Source of the DNA: Anthopleura xanthogrammica
Lineage: Eukaryota > Cnidaria > Anthozoa > Actiniaria > Actiniidae
Length of the DNA stretch: 64,000 nucleotides
Direction: 5' to 3'
Assembly (NCBI GenBank): GCA_964019055.1
Contig: OZ025216.1
Span: 434,001 to 498,000, forward strand
A program made the translations under genes and the position numbers. Under the pieces are notes generated by a model. That model ran no database searches, was not told the origin of the DNA, and saw only the letters and a list, made by a program, of their open reading frames with translations. The number at the start of each line of letters is the position of its first letter. Position 1 is the stretch's first letter. This document shows positions 1 to 51,200 of this stretch, piece after piece.

Positions 1-604
1 AGTTTAAATGAAGACCGAGGAAGGCTGAGAGCAAGCGTCCTTGCTCCCATTCTCCCGACCCCTTCTGTATCACACAGGGATCCCAAGCGCCAGAGCAAAA
101 GAAGAGAAATGCTACGCCTGATTCATACCTGTATATGATAGGATGAACCAATCAACATAGACCCGTGAACAAGTAGACGCAGAAGACACGTGACCATGGC
201 GGACATTTCCCGCTCTGGTATAGGCTCAGTTCCTCTTTCATCAGGAGAACCAAGGCAGTGCCCTTTTATGGACAAATCCGTGCTAATCAGAAGTAAATGC
301 ACACAATAGATTAAGTTTTAGTATTGAGCTGCTTTCAGTTACGGTGGCTTCATTGGGCGTTGAGGCAATGGCAAACAATAGGAAACAGCATTCTAACTCT
401 CTTTACCGTACAGTTTTTGAGTTTCTTGTCAATAAAGATAACGCGCGACAGACGTTTTCGTGACGTCATCAAAATAAAAATTCTTTAAGTTGCGGTATTG
501 CGCATGCTCGCGCGCGCGCCATAAACTCTATAGAGCAACCCTAAGAGATAATCCTACGGCTTTGAACAAGAGGTACGAGAGGTACAAATGCTTTATATAC
601 ATAC
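1..604. other. No exon seen; presumed RNF213 intron
   Basis: On the minus strand this lies after the RZ-finger exon. I find no further splice-bounded open frame matching the RNF213 C-terminus. It contains a G/C-rich patch at 505-520 with alternating purine-pyrimidine CGCG steps and a short ATG-initiated frame near 196 on the plus strand that closes within about ten codons. Nothing else can be supported. Confidence 0.4.
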
Positions 605-39620
<39,016 letters not shown>

Positions 39621-40210
39621 CTCCTAGCTAAGGCTCATTTGTGTCGCAAAATCGAAGAGACAAACATTCTGGAGAAGCAAATCACTCCCTTATAGCTAGC
39701 GTCTCGTCGCAGCTGAAGACATTCATGCTCAAGTGGGCGTTTACGTAGCAACTTCCAGGAATTCAATACCGGAAGTAATCTTGCAGTAAAGTTGACTTCT
39801 TAGTAATAATTATAGGGGGAAAAAATCACTAGTAAATATAATTGAATCCTAAGCATTCTATATTTTCAACTCGAAAACAAGAGGCAAATGTAATTTATGC
39901 AAACATCAGGAGAGTCTTGGTCTCCCCGTGATGATGTATTGGATCCCTGTGGCATGTATTGATTTATTAAATTCCAATCAAACGATCAGAACTCTCTAGA
40001 ATTATGAGGGCCAATAGGTGGACGTAATGTTCATAAACATTGCCATTGTGATGTTAATGTGCCTACCATTTTAACAATAGGTTTTTCCTTTATTGCATTG
40101 TCCAATAGATTTCTGGTTGGCAATCTAAATAACAATAAACCAAAACAAATGACGTCATCGTACGCCAACTTATTGAAAGACGCTTCAGATCAAAAACCTT
40201 CTTCTAGCTA
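39621..40210. other. Intergenic: RNF213 upstream region and left copy of a flanking repeat
   Basis: No open frame of note. The first 100-150 bases should contain the RNF213 promoter; only a weak TATA-like site near 39690 is visible. Positions 40011-40170 are a sequence (AATAGGTGGACGTAATGTTC onward) that recurs beyond the minisatellite at 41849-42008. Confidence 0.6.
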
Positions 40211-40212
40211 AG

Positions 40213-41630
40213 GATGGAGAGTAATGCATGGATGGGTAGGATACTGGATGGGTGGGGAGGGTGATGGATGGCTGGGATACTGGATGGGTGGGGAGGGTGA
40301 TGGATGGCTGGGATACTGGATGGGTGGGGAGGGTGGTAGATGGGTAGGATACTGGATGGATGGGGAGGGTGATGGATGGGTAGGATACTGGATGGGTGGG
40401 GAGGGTGATGGATGGGTAGGATACTGGATGGGTGGGGAGGGTGATGGATGGCTGGGATACTGGATGGGTGGGGAGGGTGATGGATGGGTGGGATACTGGA
40501 TGGGTGGGGAGGGTGATGGATGGGTAGGTAGGATACTGGATGGGTGGGGAGGGTGATGGATGGGTAGGATACTGGATGGGTGGGGAGGGTGATGGATGGG
40601 TAGGATACTGGATGGTTGGGGAGGGTGATGGATGGGTGGGATACTGGATGGGTGGGGAGGGTGATGGATGGGTAGGATACTGGATGGGTTGGGAGGGTGG
40701 TAGATGGGTAGGATACTGGATGGGTGGGGAGGGTGATGGATGGGTGGGATACTGGATGGGTGGGGAGGGTAATGGATGGGTAGGATACTGGATGGATGGG
40801 GAGGGTGATGGATGGGTGGGATACTGGATGGGTGGGGAGGGTGATGGATGGGTAGGATACTGGATGGGTGGGGAGGGTGATGGATGGGTAGGATACTGGA
40901 TGGATGGGGAGGGTGATGGATGGCTGGGGTACTGGATGGGTGGGGAGGGTGATGGATGGGTAGGATACTGGATGGGTGGGGAGGGTGATGGATGGGTGGG
41001 ATACTGGATGGGTGGGGAGGGTGATGGATGGGTGGGATACTGGATGGGTGGGGAGGGTGATGGATGGGTAGGTAGGATACTGGATGGGTGGGGAGGGTGA
41101 TGGATGGGTAGGATACTGGATGGGTGGGGAGGGTGATGGATGGGTGGGATACTGGATGGGTGGGGAGGGTGATGGATGGGTAGGTAGGATACTGGATGGG
41201 TGGGGAGGGTGATGGATGGGTAGGATACTGGATGGTTGGGGAGGGTGATGGATGGGTAGGATACTGGATGGGTGGGGAGGGTGATGGATGGGTGGGATAC
41301 TGGATGGGTGGGGAGGGTGATGGATGGGTGGGATACTGGATGGGTGGGGAGGGTGATGGATGGGTAGGATACTGGATGGGTGGGGAGGGTGATGGATAGG
41401 TAAAATACTGGATGGGTGGGGAGGGTGATGGATGGGTGGGATACTGGATGGTTGGGGAGGGTAATGGATGGGTAGGATACTGGATGGGTGGGGAGGGTGA
41501 TGGATGGGTGGGATACTGGATGGGGTGGGAGGGTGATGGATGGGTAGGATACTGGATGGGTGGGGAGGGTGATGGATAGGTAGGATACTGGATGGGTGGG
41601 GAGAGTGATGGATAGGTAGGATACTGGCTC
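40213..41630. repeat. 36-bp G-rich minisatellite, about 39 copies
   Basis: Unit GGATGGGTAGGATACTGGAT plus GGGTGGGGAGGGTGAT (36 bases) with point variants (GGTGGGATACT, GGCTGGGATACT, GGATGGATGGGG) and occasional 4-bp TAGG insertions (for example near 40526, 41069 and 41183) that shift the frame. Because 36 is divisible by three, both strands show long open frames, including one of 477 codons on the minus strand; these are repeat artefacts. Strong strand asymmetry: G-rich on plus. Confidence 0.97.
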
Positions 41631-41848
41631 AAAGTATTCATTTAATTGAATTCATTGAATTTAATGAATTTTTGATTATTTTGATTTTGCGATTGAGATG
41701 ATAAGTTTTAGCATGGTTAAAATCTGAACAGGATTCCACCATCTTGTTTTAGGTATGTTTTATTAATATTCGTCAAACTCAAATCGCTTCGAGCGCTTTC
41801 TGCGAACACCTACTGTGTTGATGTTTAAAGGATCGAGAGGAAAAAGCA

Positions 41849-42008
41849 ATAGGTGGATGTAATGTTTGCCATCGTGATGTTAATGTGCCAACCATTTGAA
41901 CAATAGGTTTTGTCACTTTGCTTTATTGGATGGTAAAAACAGATTTCTGATTCGCAATTTAATTTAATAACGAACAAAAACAACTTTCGTCATTGTATGC
42001 CCACCTAT
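41849..42008. repeat. Right copy of the direct repeat that flanks the minisatellite
   Basis: Reads CAATAGGTGGATGTAATGTT, GTGATGTTAATGTGCCAACC, AACAATAGGTTTTG and then AACGAACAAAAACAACTT. It aligns with 40011-40170 with moderate divergence and small gaps, in the same orientation. Confidence 0.75.
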
Positions 42009-42825
42009 CTACACTAACCTAAAGACAATCATGTAGAATAGTCTTTCCTTCGAATTCCCTTTTCCTCATCTCTATAATCTACTTTTTAGACTAACGCCTT
42101 TATCTATTAAAAAAAAGGTACAATCCATTAAATACAGTGATTACAAGAAACAAGGTTATATCCCTTCCTAAAGCCTAGTGTATATCAACGATATAAAAGA
42201 CATAAGAGCAGTCATGGCACACTATCTCACTAAGCTAATCAACTATCTCTATCTCTTGTTATTTGGCGTAGTGCATCGATTATATGTTATTGCGACGAAC
42301 AGAGCGGTTTTTGCATAAACATGTAACGTAAGTGGGAAACGATACGCAAACTCATTGCCGAATACAGCCGTTTCAAAAAAACGTCGGTCAATATTTTGGC
42401 TGTACTGATGTTACATGTTGCGTGTTGCATAAAAAGTATTGAATATGTATTGGATATCATATAGAAAAAATGTCATATGAAAAAATTGAAATATGGCAGG
42501 AAAATTTGCAGACAAAGTTTGAGAAAATTCCATATTATTTTGACCTTTTCTGATTGCATTTCGGAATTTGTATGCAACATGCAATAAAGCCTTCACCAAC
42601 AGTTTTTGAAATAGATGTATTCCTGTAGCCTAACTGCGCGTTGTGTTTGAATGAATTACTAGAAGACACATGTAGTACCGTATTTTCCCACTCGTATAAA
42701 AACCGCTCTAAAACGAAATCGTGTTCATTATATTATTCAATAAAAGACAATGATTTGATTGTCAAACATCTCTGCAAAGTCCACTGATGTTTCTCGCTGA
42801 AGGAATCCCAAAGAGGATCACAGTT
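42009..42825. other. Intergenic, 3' flank of the receptor gene
   Basis: No supported gene. Several short AT-rich frames only. A canonical polyadenylation signal for the receptor gene (TTTATT on the plus strand) is not evident close to its stop codon. Confidence 0.5.
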
Positions 42826-45222
42826 TTATATTTGAGTTTCATCTCTTGGTGGAGGGTACTTGCTGTAGGGCGTTGACGTAAGCGAACCGGTAGTCGTAGT
42901 TACGCCTTTAGTCGTACGGCGAACATGCTTACCCGTATTCAGCGGCATCTTAGCCTTTAACATGCGCAAGACCCGCGCTTTACAAATGAATGCAAGAAAG
43001 ATGTAAAGCCCTTGGAGGGTTGTGAAGAAGACGAAGGGATACATGAGACCATGATGGATGAGAGGAGCACTTATCCCGAAGAACCAAGAGAAACCCATGA
43101 GAGAAATGAGTCGAATGTAGATTTTAACAGTTGCTGGACGTGCGTAGTGAGATGACTTGACTCGCTGGGTTTGTTTTCTTGCACTGGAAAATATATCATC
43201 GCATGAATTTTAGTATGCGATCACAATAACAATAACAACACAAACGATAGCAATGATAGCAACAACAATAACAACAGCATCAGTAACAGCAACAAAACAT
43301 CAACAATAACTACAGCAGCAACGATAACAACATTAATAACATGGAAAAAGCATCATTAACAGCAACAACAACAAAAATAACAGCAACAACAACAACGGCG
43401 TTAGCAACAACAGCAGCAGCAACAGGAGCAGAAGCAACAACAACAACAACAACAGTAAAAGCAACAACAGCAGCAAAAACAGCACCAACAGCAAAGTAGA
43501 AGTAATGTTCAATAGCGAAACTCAAACATTCATGTTCTTACCTGTTAATTGCGTAGATAGTCTGTGTAAACGCCAACACGTTATAGACCAAGACTGAGCC
43601 AATAGGAGCAGCGAAAACAATCAACAGGGCAGTCTCATTTCCAATCCAGCAGGCATTCTCATTCCGGTAACCAATAGTAACCACATCTAGCCAATCAAGG
43701 AGCGCGCACGTTACAACCAGAACTAAAGGTATGCCCCAAGAAATAAGGAGGTAGACAGTAAGACGTTTGGCTTGATGGGACGTTCCTAGTGCGTGAGCTT
43801 TGGCTGTTGTGGCAGAAAATGTACGCCTAGGAATAAAAAAAGAGAATGATTGATCTTAGAAATATGAAGGTATAATGCAGAACTTTTTGTCGAGAACGAG
43901 AAGTGATCACACGTTTAATCACAGAATATTCGGTGTCACAATGTAGCTGTTTTTTCATCCATCCATCCATCCATCCATCCATCCATCCATCCATCCATCC
44001 ATCCATCCATCCATCCATCCATCCATCCATCCATCCATCCATCCATCCATTCATACATCCATCCATCCATCCATCCATCCATCCATCCATCCATCCATCC
44101 ATTCATTCATTAATTCATTCATCCATCCATCCATTCATCCATCCATTCATTCATTTATTCAATCATTCATTCATTCATCCATCCATCCATCCATCCATCC
44201 ATTCATTCATTAATTCATTCATCCATCCATCCATCCATTCATCCATCCATTCATTCATTAATTCATTCATCCATCCATCCATCCATCCATTCATTCATTA
44301 ATTCATTCATCCATCCATCCATCCATCCATCCATCCATCCATTCATTCATTAATTCATTCATCCATCCATCCATCCATTCATCCATCCATTCATTCATTA
44401 ATTCATTCATCCATCCATCCATCCATCCATCCATTCATTCATTAATTCATTCATCCATCCATCCATCCATTCATCCATCCATTCATTCATTAATTCATTC
44501 ATCCATCCATCCATCCATCCATCCATTCATTCATTAATTCATTCATCCATCCATCCATCCATCCATCCATCCATTCATTCATTAATTCATTCATCCATCC
44601 ATCCATCCATCCATCCATCCATTCATTCATTAATTCATTCATCCATCCATCCATCCATTCATCCATCCATTCATTCATTAATTCATTCATCCATCCATCC
44701 ATCCATCCATCCATTCATTCATTAATTCATTCATCCATCCATCCATCCATTCATTCATCCATTCATTCATTTATTCAATCATTCATTCATTCATTCATTC
44801 ATTCATTCATTTATTCATTCATTCATTCATTCATTCATTCATTTATTTATTCATTCGTTCTTTCGTTCGTTCATTCATTTCCATCCCCTCATTAAATGCA
44901 GTTCTGTACCTTGTATCATAAGCCACGATAAACGTACATCCAAACGAGGCAAGGAACAAGTAGTGTAAGATGCAGGCAGTGATGTGACAGAAGAGTGGTT
45001 TGTCTGTGTCACCCGAACCAAGCAAATACCAAAAATGTGCAAGGAAGAGAGAAACCGACAGGCTTATCAGGTTTTTACCAGGCAGCGGTTCACGGAGATC
45101 GCGTAGTATCCCATGAGCCAGCAGGACCAGGATTAGAGACAATATGGAGATGGTGAAGCCAACAATCGTCATGTATCGACGGATATTTGTGTGGATGCTT
45201 CCTGGAAGCAGCTTTCTCTTAA
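42826..45222 (-). CDS. Receptor exons 5-7: seven-transmembrane domain
   Basis: Exon 44910-45222 encodes helices 1-3 ([53 protein letters not shown]). Exon 43542-43826 encodes helices 4-5 ([40 protein letters not shown]), with the conserved ACWIGNET loop cysteine. Exon 42826-43183 encodes helix 6 ([14 protein letters not shown]), helix 7 ([19 protein letters not shown]) and the tail. CHITA before helix 3 supplies the partner cysteine of the usual extracellular disulfide. Phases are 1, 2 and 2 and close exactly. Confidence 0.93.
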
Positions 45223-48200
45223 CTGAAAGAAATATCCAGGTGAGTTGTAAAACATTCCTCGGACAATATTGAAGTAATGATACATTGAAATAAGCTATGG
45301 TAATAAGCCCTTAACGTTGCACTTTTTTAAACACTGAAATAAAGTGGTAGTGATGATGATGATGGTGATGGTAATGATGGGGATCAATGATGATAATGGT
45401 AGTGATGATGATAGTGATGATGATGATGGTGATGGTAATGATGGGGATCAATGATGATAATGGTAGTGATGGTGATAGTGATGGTGATGATGGTGATGGT
45501 AATGATGGTGATCAATGATGATAATGGTAGTGATGGTGATAGTGATGGTGATGATGGTGATGGTAATGATGGTGATCAATGATGATAATGGTAGTGATGG
45601 TGATAGTGATGGTGATGATGGTGATGGTAATGATGGTGATCAATGATGATAATGGTAGTGATGGTGATGATGGTGATGGTAATGATGGTGATCAATCATG
45701 ATAATGGTAGTGATGGTGATAGTGATGGTGATGATGGTGATGGTAATGATGGGGATCAATGATGATAATGGTAGTGATGGTGATGATGGTGATGGTAATG
45801 ATGGGGATCAATGATGATAATGGTAGTGATGATGATAGTGATGATGATGATGGTGATGGTAATGATGGGGATCAATGATGATAATGGTAGTGATGGTGAT
45901 AGTGATGGTGATGATGGTGATGGTAATGATGGGGATCAATGATGATAATGGTAGTGATGGTGATGATGGTGATGGTAATGATGGGGATCAATGATGATAA
46001 TGGTAGTGATGGTGATAGTGATGGTGATGATGGTGATGGTAATGATGGGGATCAATGATGATAATGGTAGTGATGGTGATAGTGATGGTGATGATGGTGA
46101 TGGTAATGATGGGGATCAATGATGATAATGGTAGTGATGGTGATAGTGATGGTGATGATGGTGATGGTAATGATGGGGATCAATGATGATAATGGTAGTG
46201 ATGGTGATAGTGATGGTGATGATGGTGATGGTAATGATGGGGATCAATGATGATAATGGTAGTGATGGTGATAGTGATGGTGATGATGGTGATGGTAATG
46301 ATGGGGATCAATGATGATAATGGTAGTGATGATGATAGTGATGATGATGATGGTGATGGTAATGATGGGGATCAATGATGATAATGGTAGTGATGGTGAT
46401 AGTGATGGTGATGATGGTGATGGTAATGATGGTGATCAATGATGATAATGGTAGTGATGGTGATGATGGTGATGGTAATGATGGTGATCAATCATGATAA
46501 TGGTAGTGATGGTGATAGTGATGGTGATGATGGTGATGGTAATGATGGGGATCAATGATGATAATGGTAGTGATGGTGATGATGGTGATGGTAATGATGG
46601 GGATCAATGATGATAATGGTAGTGATGATGATAGTGATGATGATGATGGTGATGGTAATGATGGGGATCAATGATGATAATGGTAGTGATGGTGATAGTG
46701 ATGGTGATGATGGTGATGGTAATGATGGGGATCAATGATGATAATGGTAGTGATGGTGATGATGGTGATGGTAATGATGGGGATCAATGATGATAATGGT
46801 AGTGATGGTGATAGTGATGGTGATGATGGTGATGGTAATGATGGGGATCAATGATGATAATGGTAGTGATGGTGATAGTGATGGTGATGATGGTGATGGT
46901 AATGATGGGGATCAATGATGATAATGGTAGTGATGGTGATAGTGATGGTGATGATGGTGATGGTAATGATGGGGATCAATGATGATAATGGTAGTGATGG
47001 TGATAGTGATGGTGATGATGGTGATGGTAATGATGGGGATCAATGATGATAATGGTAGTGATGGTGATAGTGATGGTGATGATGGTGATGGTAATGATGG
47101 GGATCAATGATGATAATGGTAGTGATGGTGATAGTGATGGTGATGATGGTGATGGTAATGATGGGGATCAATGATGATAATGGTAGTGATGATGATAGTG
47201 ATGATGATGATGGTGATGGTAATGATGGGGATCAATGATGATAATGGTAGTGATGGTGATAGTGATGGTGATGATGGTGATGGTAATGATGGGGATCAAT
47301 GATGATAATGGTAGTGATGATGATAGTGATGATGATGATGGTGATGGTAATGATGGGGATCAATGATGATAATGGTAGTGATGGTGATAGTGATGGTGAT
47401 GATGGTGATGGTAATGATGGGGATCAATGATGATAATGGTAGTGATGGTGATAGTGATGGTGATGATGGTGATGGTAATGATGGGGATCAATGATGATAA
47501 TGGTAGTGATGGTGATAGTGATGGTGATGATGATGATGGTAATGATGGGGATCAATGATGATAATGGTAGTGATGATGATAGTGATGATGATGATGGTGA
47601 TGGTAATGATGGGGATCAATGATGATAATGGTAGTGATGGTGATAGTGATGGTGATGATGGTGATGGTAATGATGGGGATCAATGATGATAATGGTAGTG
47701 ATGGTGATAGTGATGGTGATGATGGTGATGGTAATGATGGGGATCAATGATGATAATGGTAGTGATGATGATAGTGATGATGATGATGGTGATGGTAATG
47801 ATGGGGATCAATGATGATAATGGTAGTGATGGTGATAGTGATGGTGATGATGGTGATGGTAATGATGGGGATCAATGATGATAATGGTAGTGATGGTGAT
47901 GATGGTGATGGTAATGATGGGGATCAATGATGATAATGGTAGTGATGGTGATAGTGATGGTGATGATGGTGATGGTAATGATGGGGATCAATGATGATAA
48001 TGGTAGTGATGGTGATAGTGATGGTGATGATGGTGATGGTAATGATGGGGATCAATGATGATAATGGTAGTGATGGTGATAGTGATGGTGATGATGGTGA
48101 TGGTAATGATGGGGATCAATGATGATAATGGTAGTGATGGTGATAGTGATGGTGATGATGGTGATGGTAATGATGGGGATCAATGATGATAATGGTAGTG

Positions 48201-51200
48201 ATGGTGATAGTGATGGTGATGATGGTGATGGTAATGATGGGGATCAATGATGATAATGGTAGTGATGGTGATAGTGATGGTGATGATGGTGATGGTAATG
48301 ATGGGGATCAATGATGATAATGGTAGTGATGATGATAGTGATGATGATGATGGTGATGGTAATGATGGGGATCAATGATGATAATGGTAGTGATGGTGAT
48401 AGTGATGGTGATGATGGTGATGGTAATGATGGGGATCAATGATGATAATGGTAGTGATGGTGATAGTGATGGTGATGATGGTGATGGTAATGATGGGGAT
48501 CAATGATGATAATGGTAGTGATGGTGATAGTGATGGTGATGATGGTGATGGTAATGATGGGGATCAATGATGATAATGGTAGTGATGGTGATAGTGATGG
48601 TGATGATGGTGATGGTAATGATGGGGATCAATGATGATAATGGTAGTGATGGTGATAGTGATGGTGATGATGGTGATGGTAATGATGGGGATCAATGATG
48701 ATAATGGTAGTGATGGTGATAGTGATGGTGATGATGGTGATGGTAATGATGGGGATCAATGATGATAATGGTAGTGATGGTGATAGTGATGGTGATGATG
48801 GTGATGGTAATGATGGGGATCAATGATGATAATGGTAGTGATGATGATAGTGATGATGATGATGGTGATCAATGATGATAATGGTAGTGATGGTGATAGT
48901 GATGGTGATGATGGTGATGGTAATGATGGGGATCAATGATGATAATGGTAGTGATGGTGATGATGGTGATGGTAATGATGGGGATCAATGATGATAATGG
49001 TAGTGATGATGATAGTGATGATGATGATGGTGATGGTAATGATGGGGATCAATGATGATAATGGTAGTGATGGTGATAGTGATGGTGATGATGGTGATGG
49101 TAATGATGGGGATCAATGATGATAATGGTAGTGATGATGATAGTGATGATGATGATGGTGATGGTAATGATGGGGATCAATGATGATAATGGTAGTGATG
49201 GTGATAGTGATGGTGATGATGGTGATGGTAATGATGGGGATCAATGATGATAATGGTAGTGATGGTGATAGTGATGGTGATGATGGTGATGGTAATGATG
49301 GGGATCAATGATGATAATGGTAGTGATGGTGATAGTGATGGTGATGATGGTGATGGTAATGATGGGGATCAATGATGATAATGGTAGTGATGGTGATAGT
49401 GATGGTGATGATGGTGATGGTAATGATGGTGATCAATGATGATAATGGTAGTGATGGTGATAGTGATGGTGATGATGGTGATGGTAATGATGGGGATCAA
49501 TGATGATAATGGTAGTGATGGTGATAGTGATGGTGATGATGGTGATGGTAATGATGGGGATCAATGATGATGATGGTAATGATGGGGATCAATGATGATA
49601 ATGGTAGTGATGGTGATAGTGATGATGATGATGGTAATGATGGGGATCAATGATGATAATGGTAGTGATGGTGATAGTGATGATGATGATGGTAATGATG
49701 GGGATCAATGATGATAATGGTAGTGATGATGATGATGATGATAATGATAGTGATGATGATGATGGTGATGTTTATGATGGGGATCAATGATGATAATGGT
49801 AGTGATGGTGATAGTGATGATGATGATGGTAATGATGGGGATCAATGATGATAATGGTAGTGATGGTGATAGTGATGATGATGATGGTAATGATGGGGAT
49901 CAATGATGATAATGGTAGTGATGATGATGATGATGATAATGATAGTGATGATGATGATGGTGATGTTTATGATGGGGATCAATGATGATAATGGTAGTGA
50001 TGGTGATAGTGATGATGATGATGGTAATGATGGGGATCAATGATGATAATGGTAGTGATGGTGATAGTGATGATGATGATGACGATGATAATGGTAGTGA
50101 TGGTGATAGTGATGATGATGATGACGATTATGTCCCTGTTAACCCACTATACATTTTAATACAGCTGACATACTATATAACTTTATTACATATATTTACA
50201 CATCTATTTACCTACCTAACGTTTTATTTGATGTAAATTTCAACGAATAATTTGTACAAATCCAAGGAATATTGTTAACCATATCATACTCTCCTTCTGC
50301 ATACTGCTGACCAGTAGGCTTGAACAACAGGCTCTTGTTCGTAAACATGACATACTCCTCGTCCTTTACTGCTAACATTACGTGGTTACACTCGAATCCA
50401 AAGAAAGACCTACAAGAAAACAAAGTACATTGAATCCCTTTCTCATTTATGCACATTTGATGACCACAGACTCATGCGAATAAACTGTTATCAATCTCGC
50501 GTGCTGATTGGTTGGTTGGTTGGTTGGGTTGAGCGCGTGTATTATGAGAGCACACAGCACACGCTCGCACTTTTTATTTCTTCATATATTTCTACAGGTT
50601 TAGCCTCGTTTAAATTTAACTATACATAGACACCATTAGAAGTCCTAAAGCGAGTTGCACATTCTTTACATTACAGTTAACTTTTATTAGAAAAAACCTA
50701 CTAATGGTCTATCACCAATCGAGCCCTGTGATTGGCTGAGCTACTAGGGGTCTATTAGTGATAGACCTCTAGTAGCGAAAAGCGCCGGTTTTGAAAACCA
50801 AAAAATATATATTTAAAGCAAAATCCAAAACTTTTTGCATCCTTTTATTGGACCGATTAGTAGGTTTTTACTAAAACAATTAGACCTCTCGCCCTCATGG
50901 CCTACAAGTCAATAGCCCATTTGGCCTTCGGCCTCATGGGCTATTGACTCGTAGACCATTCGGACTCGAGGACTAATTGTTAATTATTACATTTTATTAT
51001 TTGCCCTTAGCCGAGGCTAAATGCTTAGATACACGAGTGATGTCATATGTAGAATATTAATGTCGTAGAACTCGATTCTACTTCTGCAACGTTGTGTGCA
51101 AATGTTGCGCACGCAATAGTCCCCTTCACTGTTCCCTGCGCCATTTTGAAAGGTAGCCATGCCTTTGCATCGAAGCGAGACATGAGTTGACTTGCAATGA

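Noticed and set aside
40208..41641. Open frames of up to 477 codons (Tyr-Pro-Thr-His-Pro repeats) on both strands
   Set aside because: They follow from a 36-bp repeat unit, a multiple of three, without stops; frame changes with 4-bp insertions and there is no start context or splice evidence.
43903..44714. Ile-His-Pro-Ser and Met-Asp-Gly-Trp frames
   Set aside because: Translation of the ATCC/ATTC array; repeat artefact.
49982..50236. Met/Asp-rich frame ending in a hydrophobic segment
   Set aside because: Runs out of the minisatellite into intron sequence and overlaps the donor of a receptor exon on the other strand.
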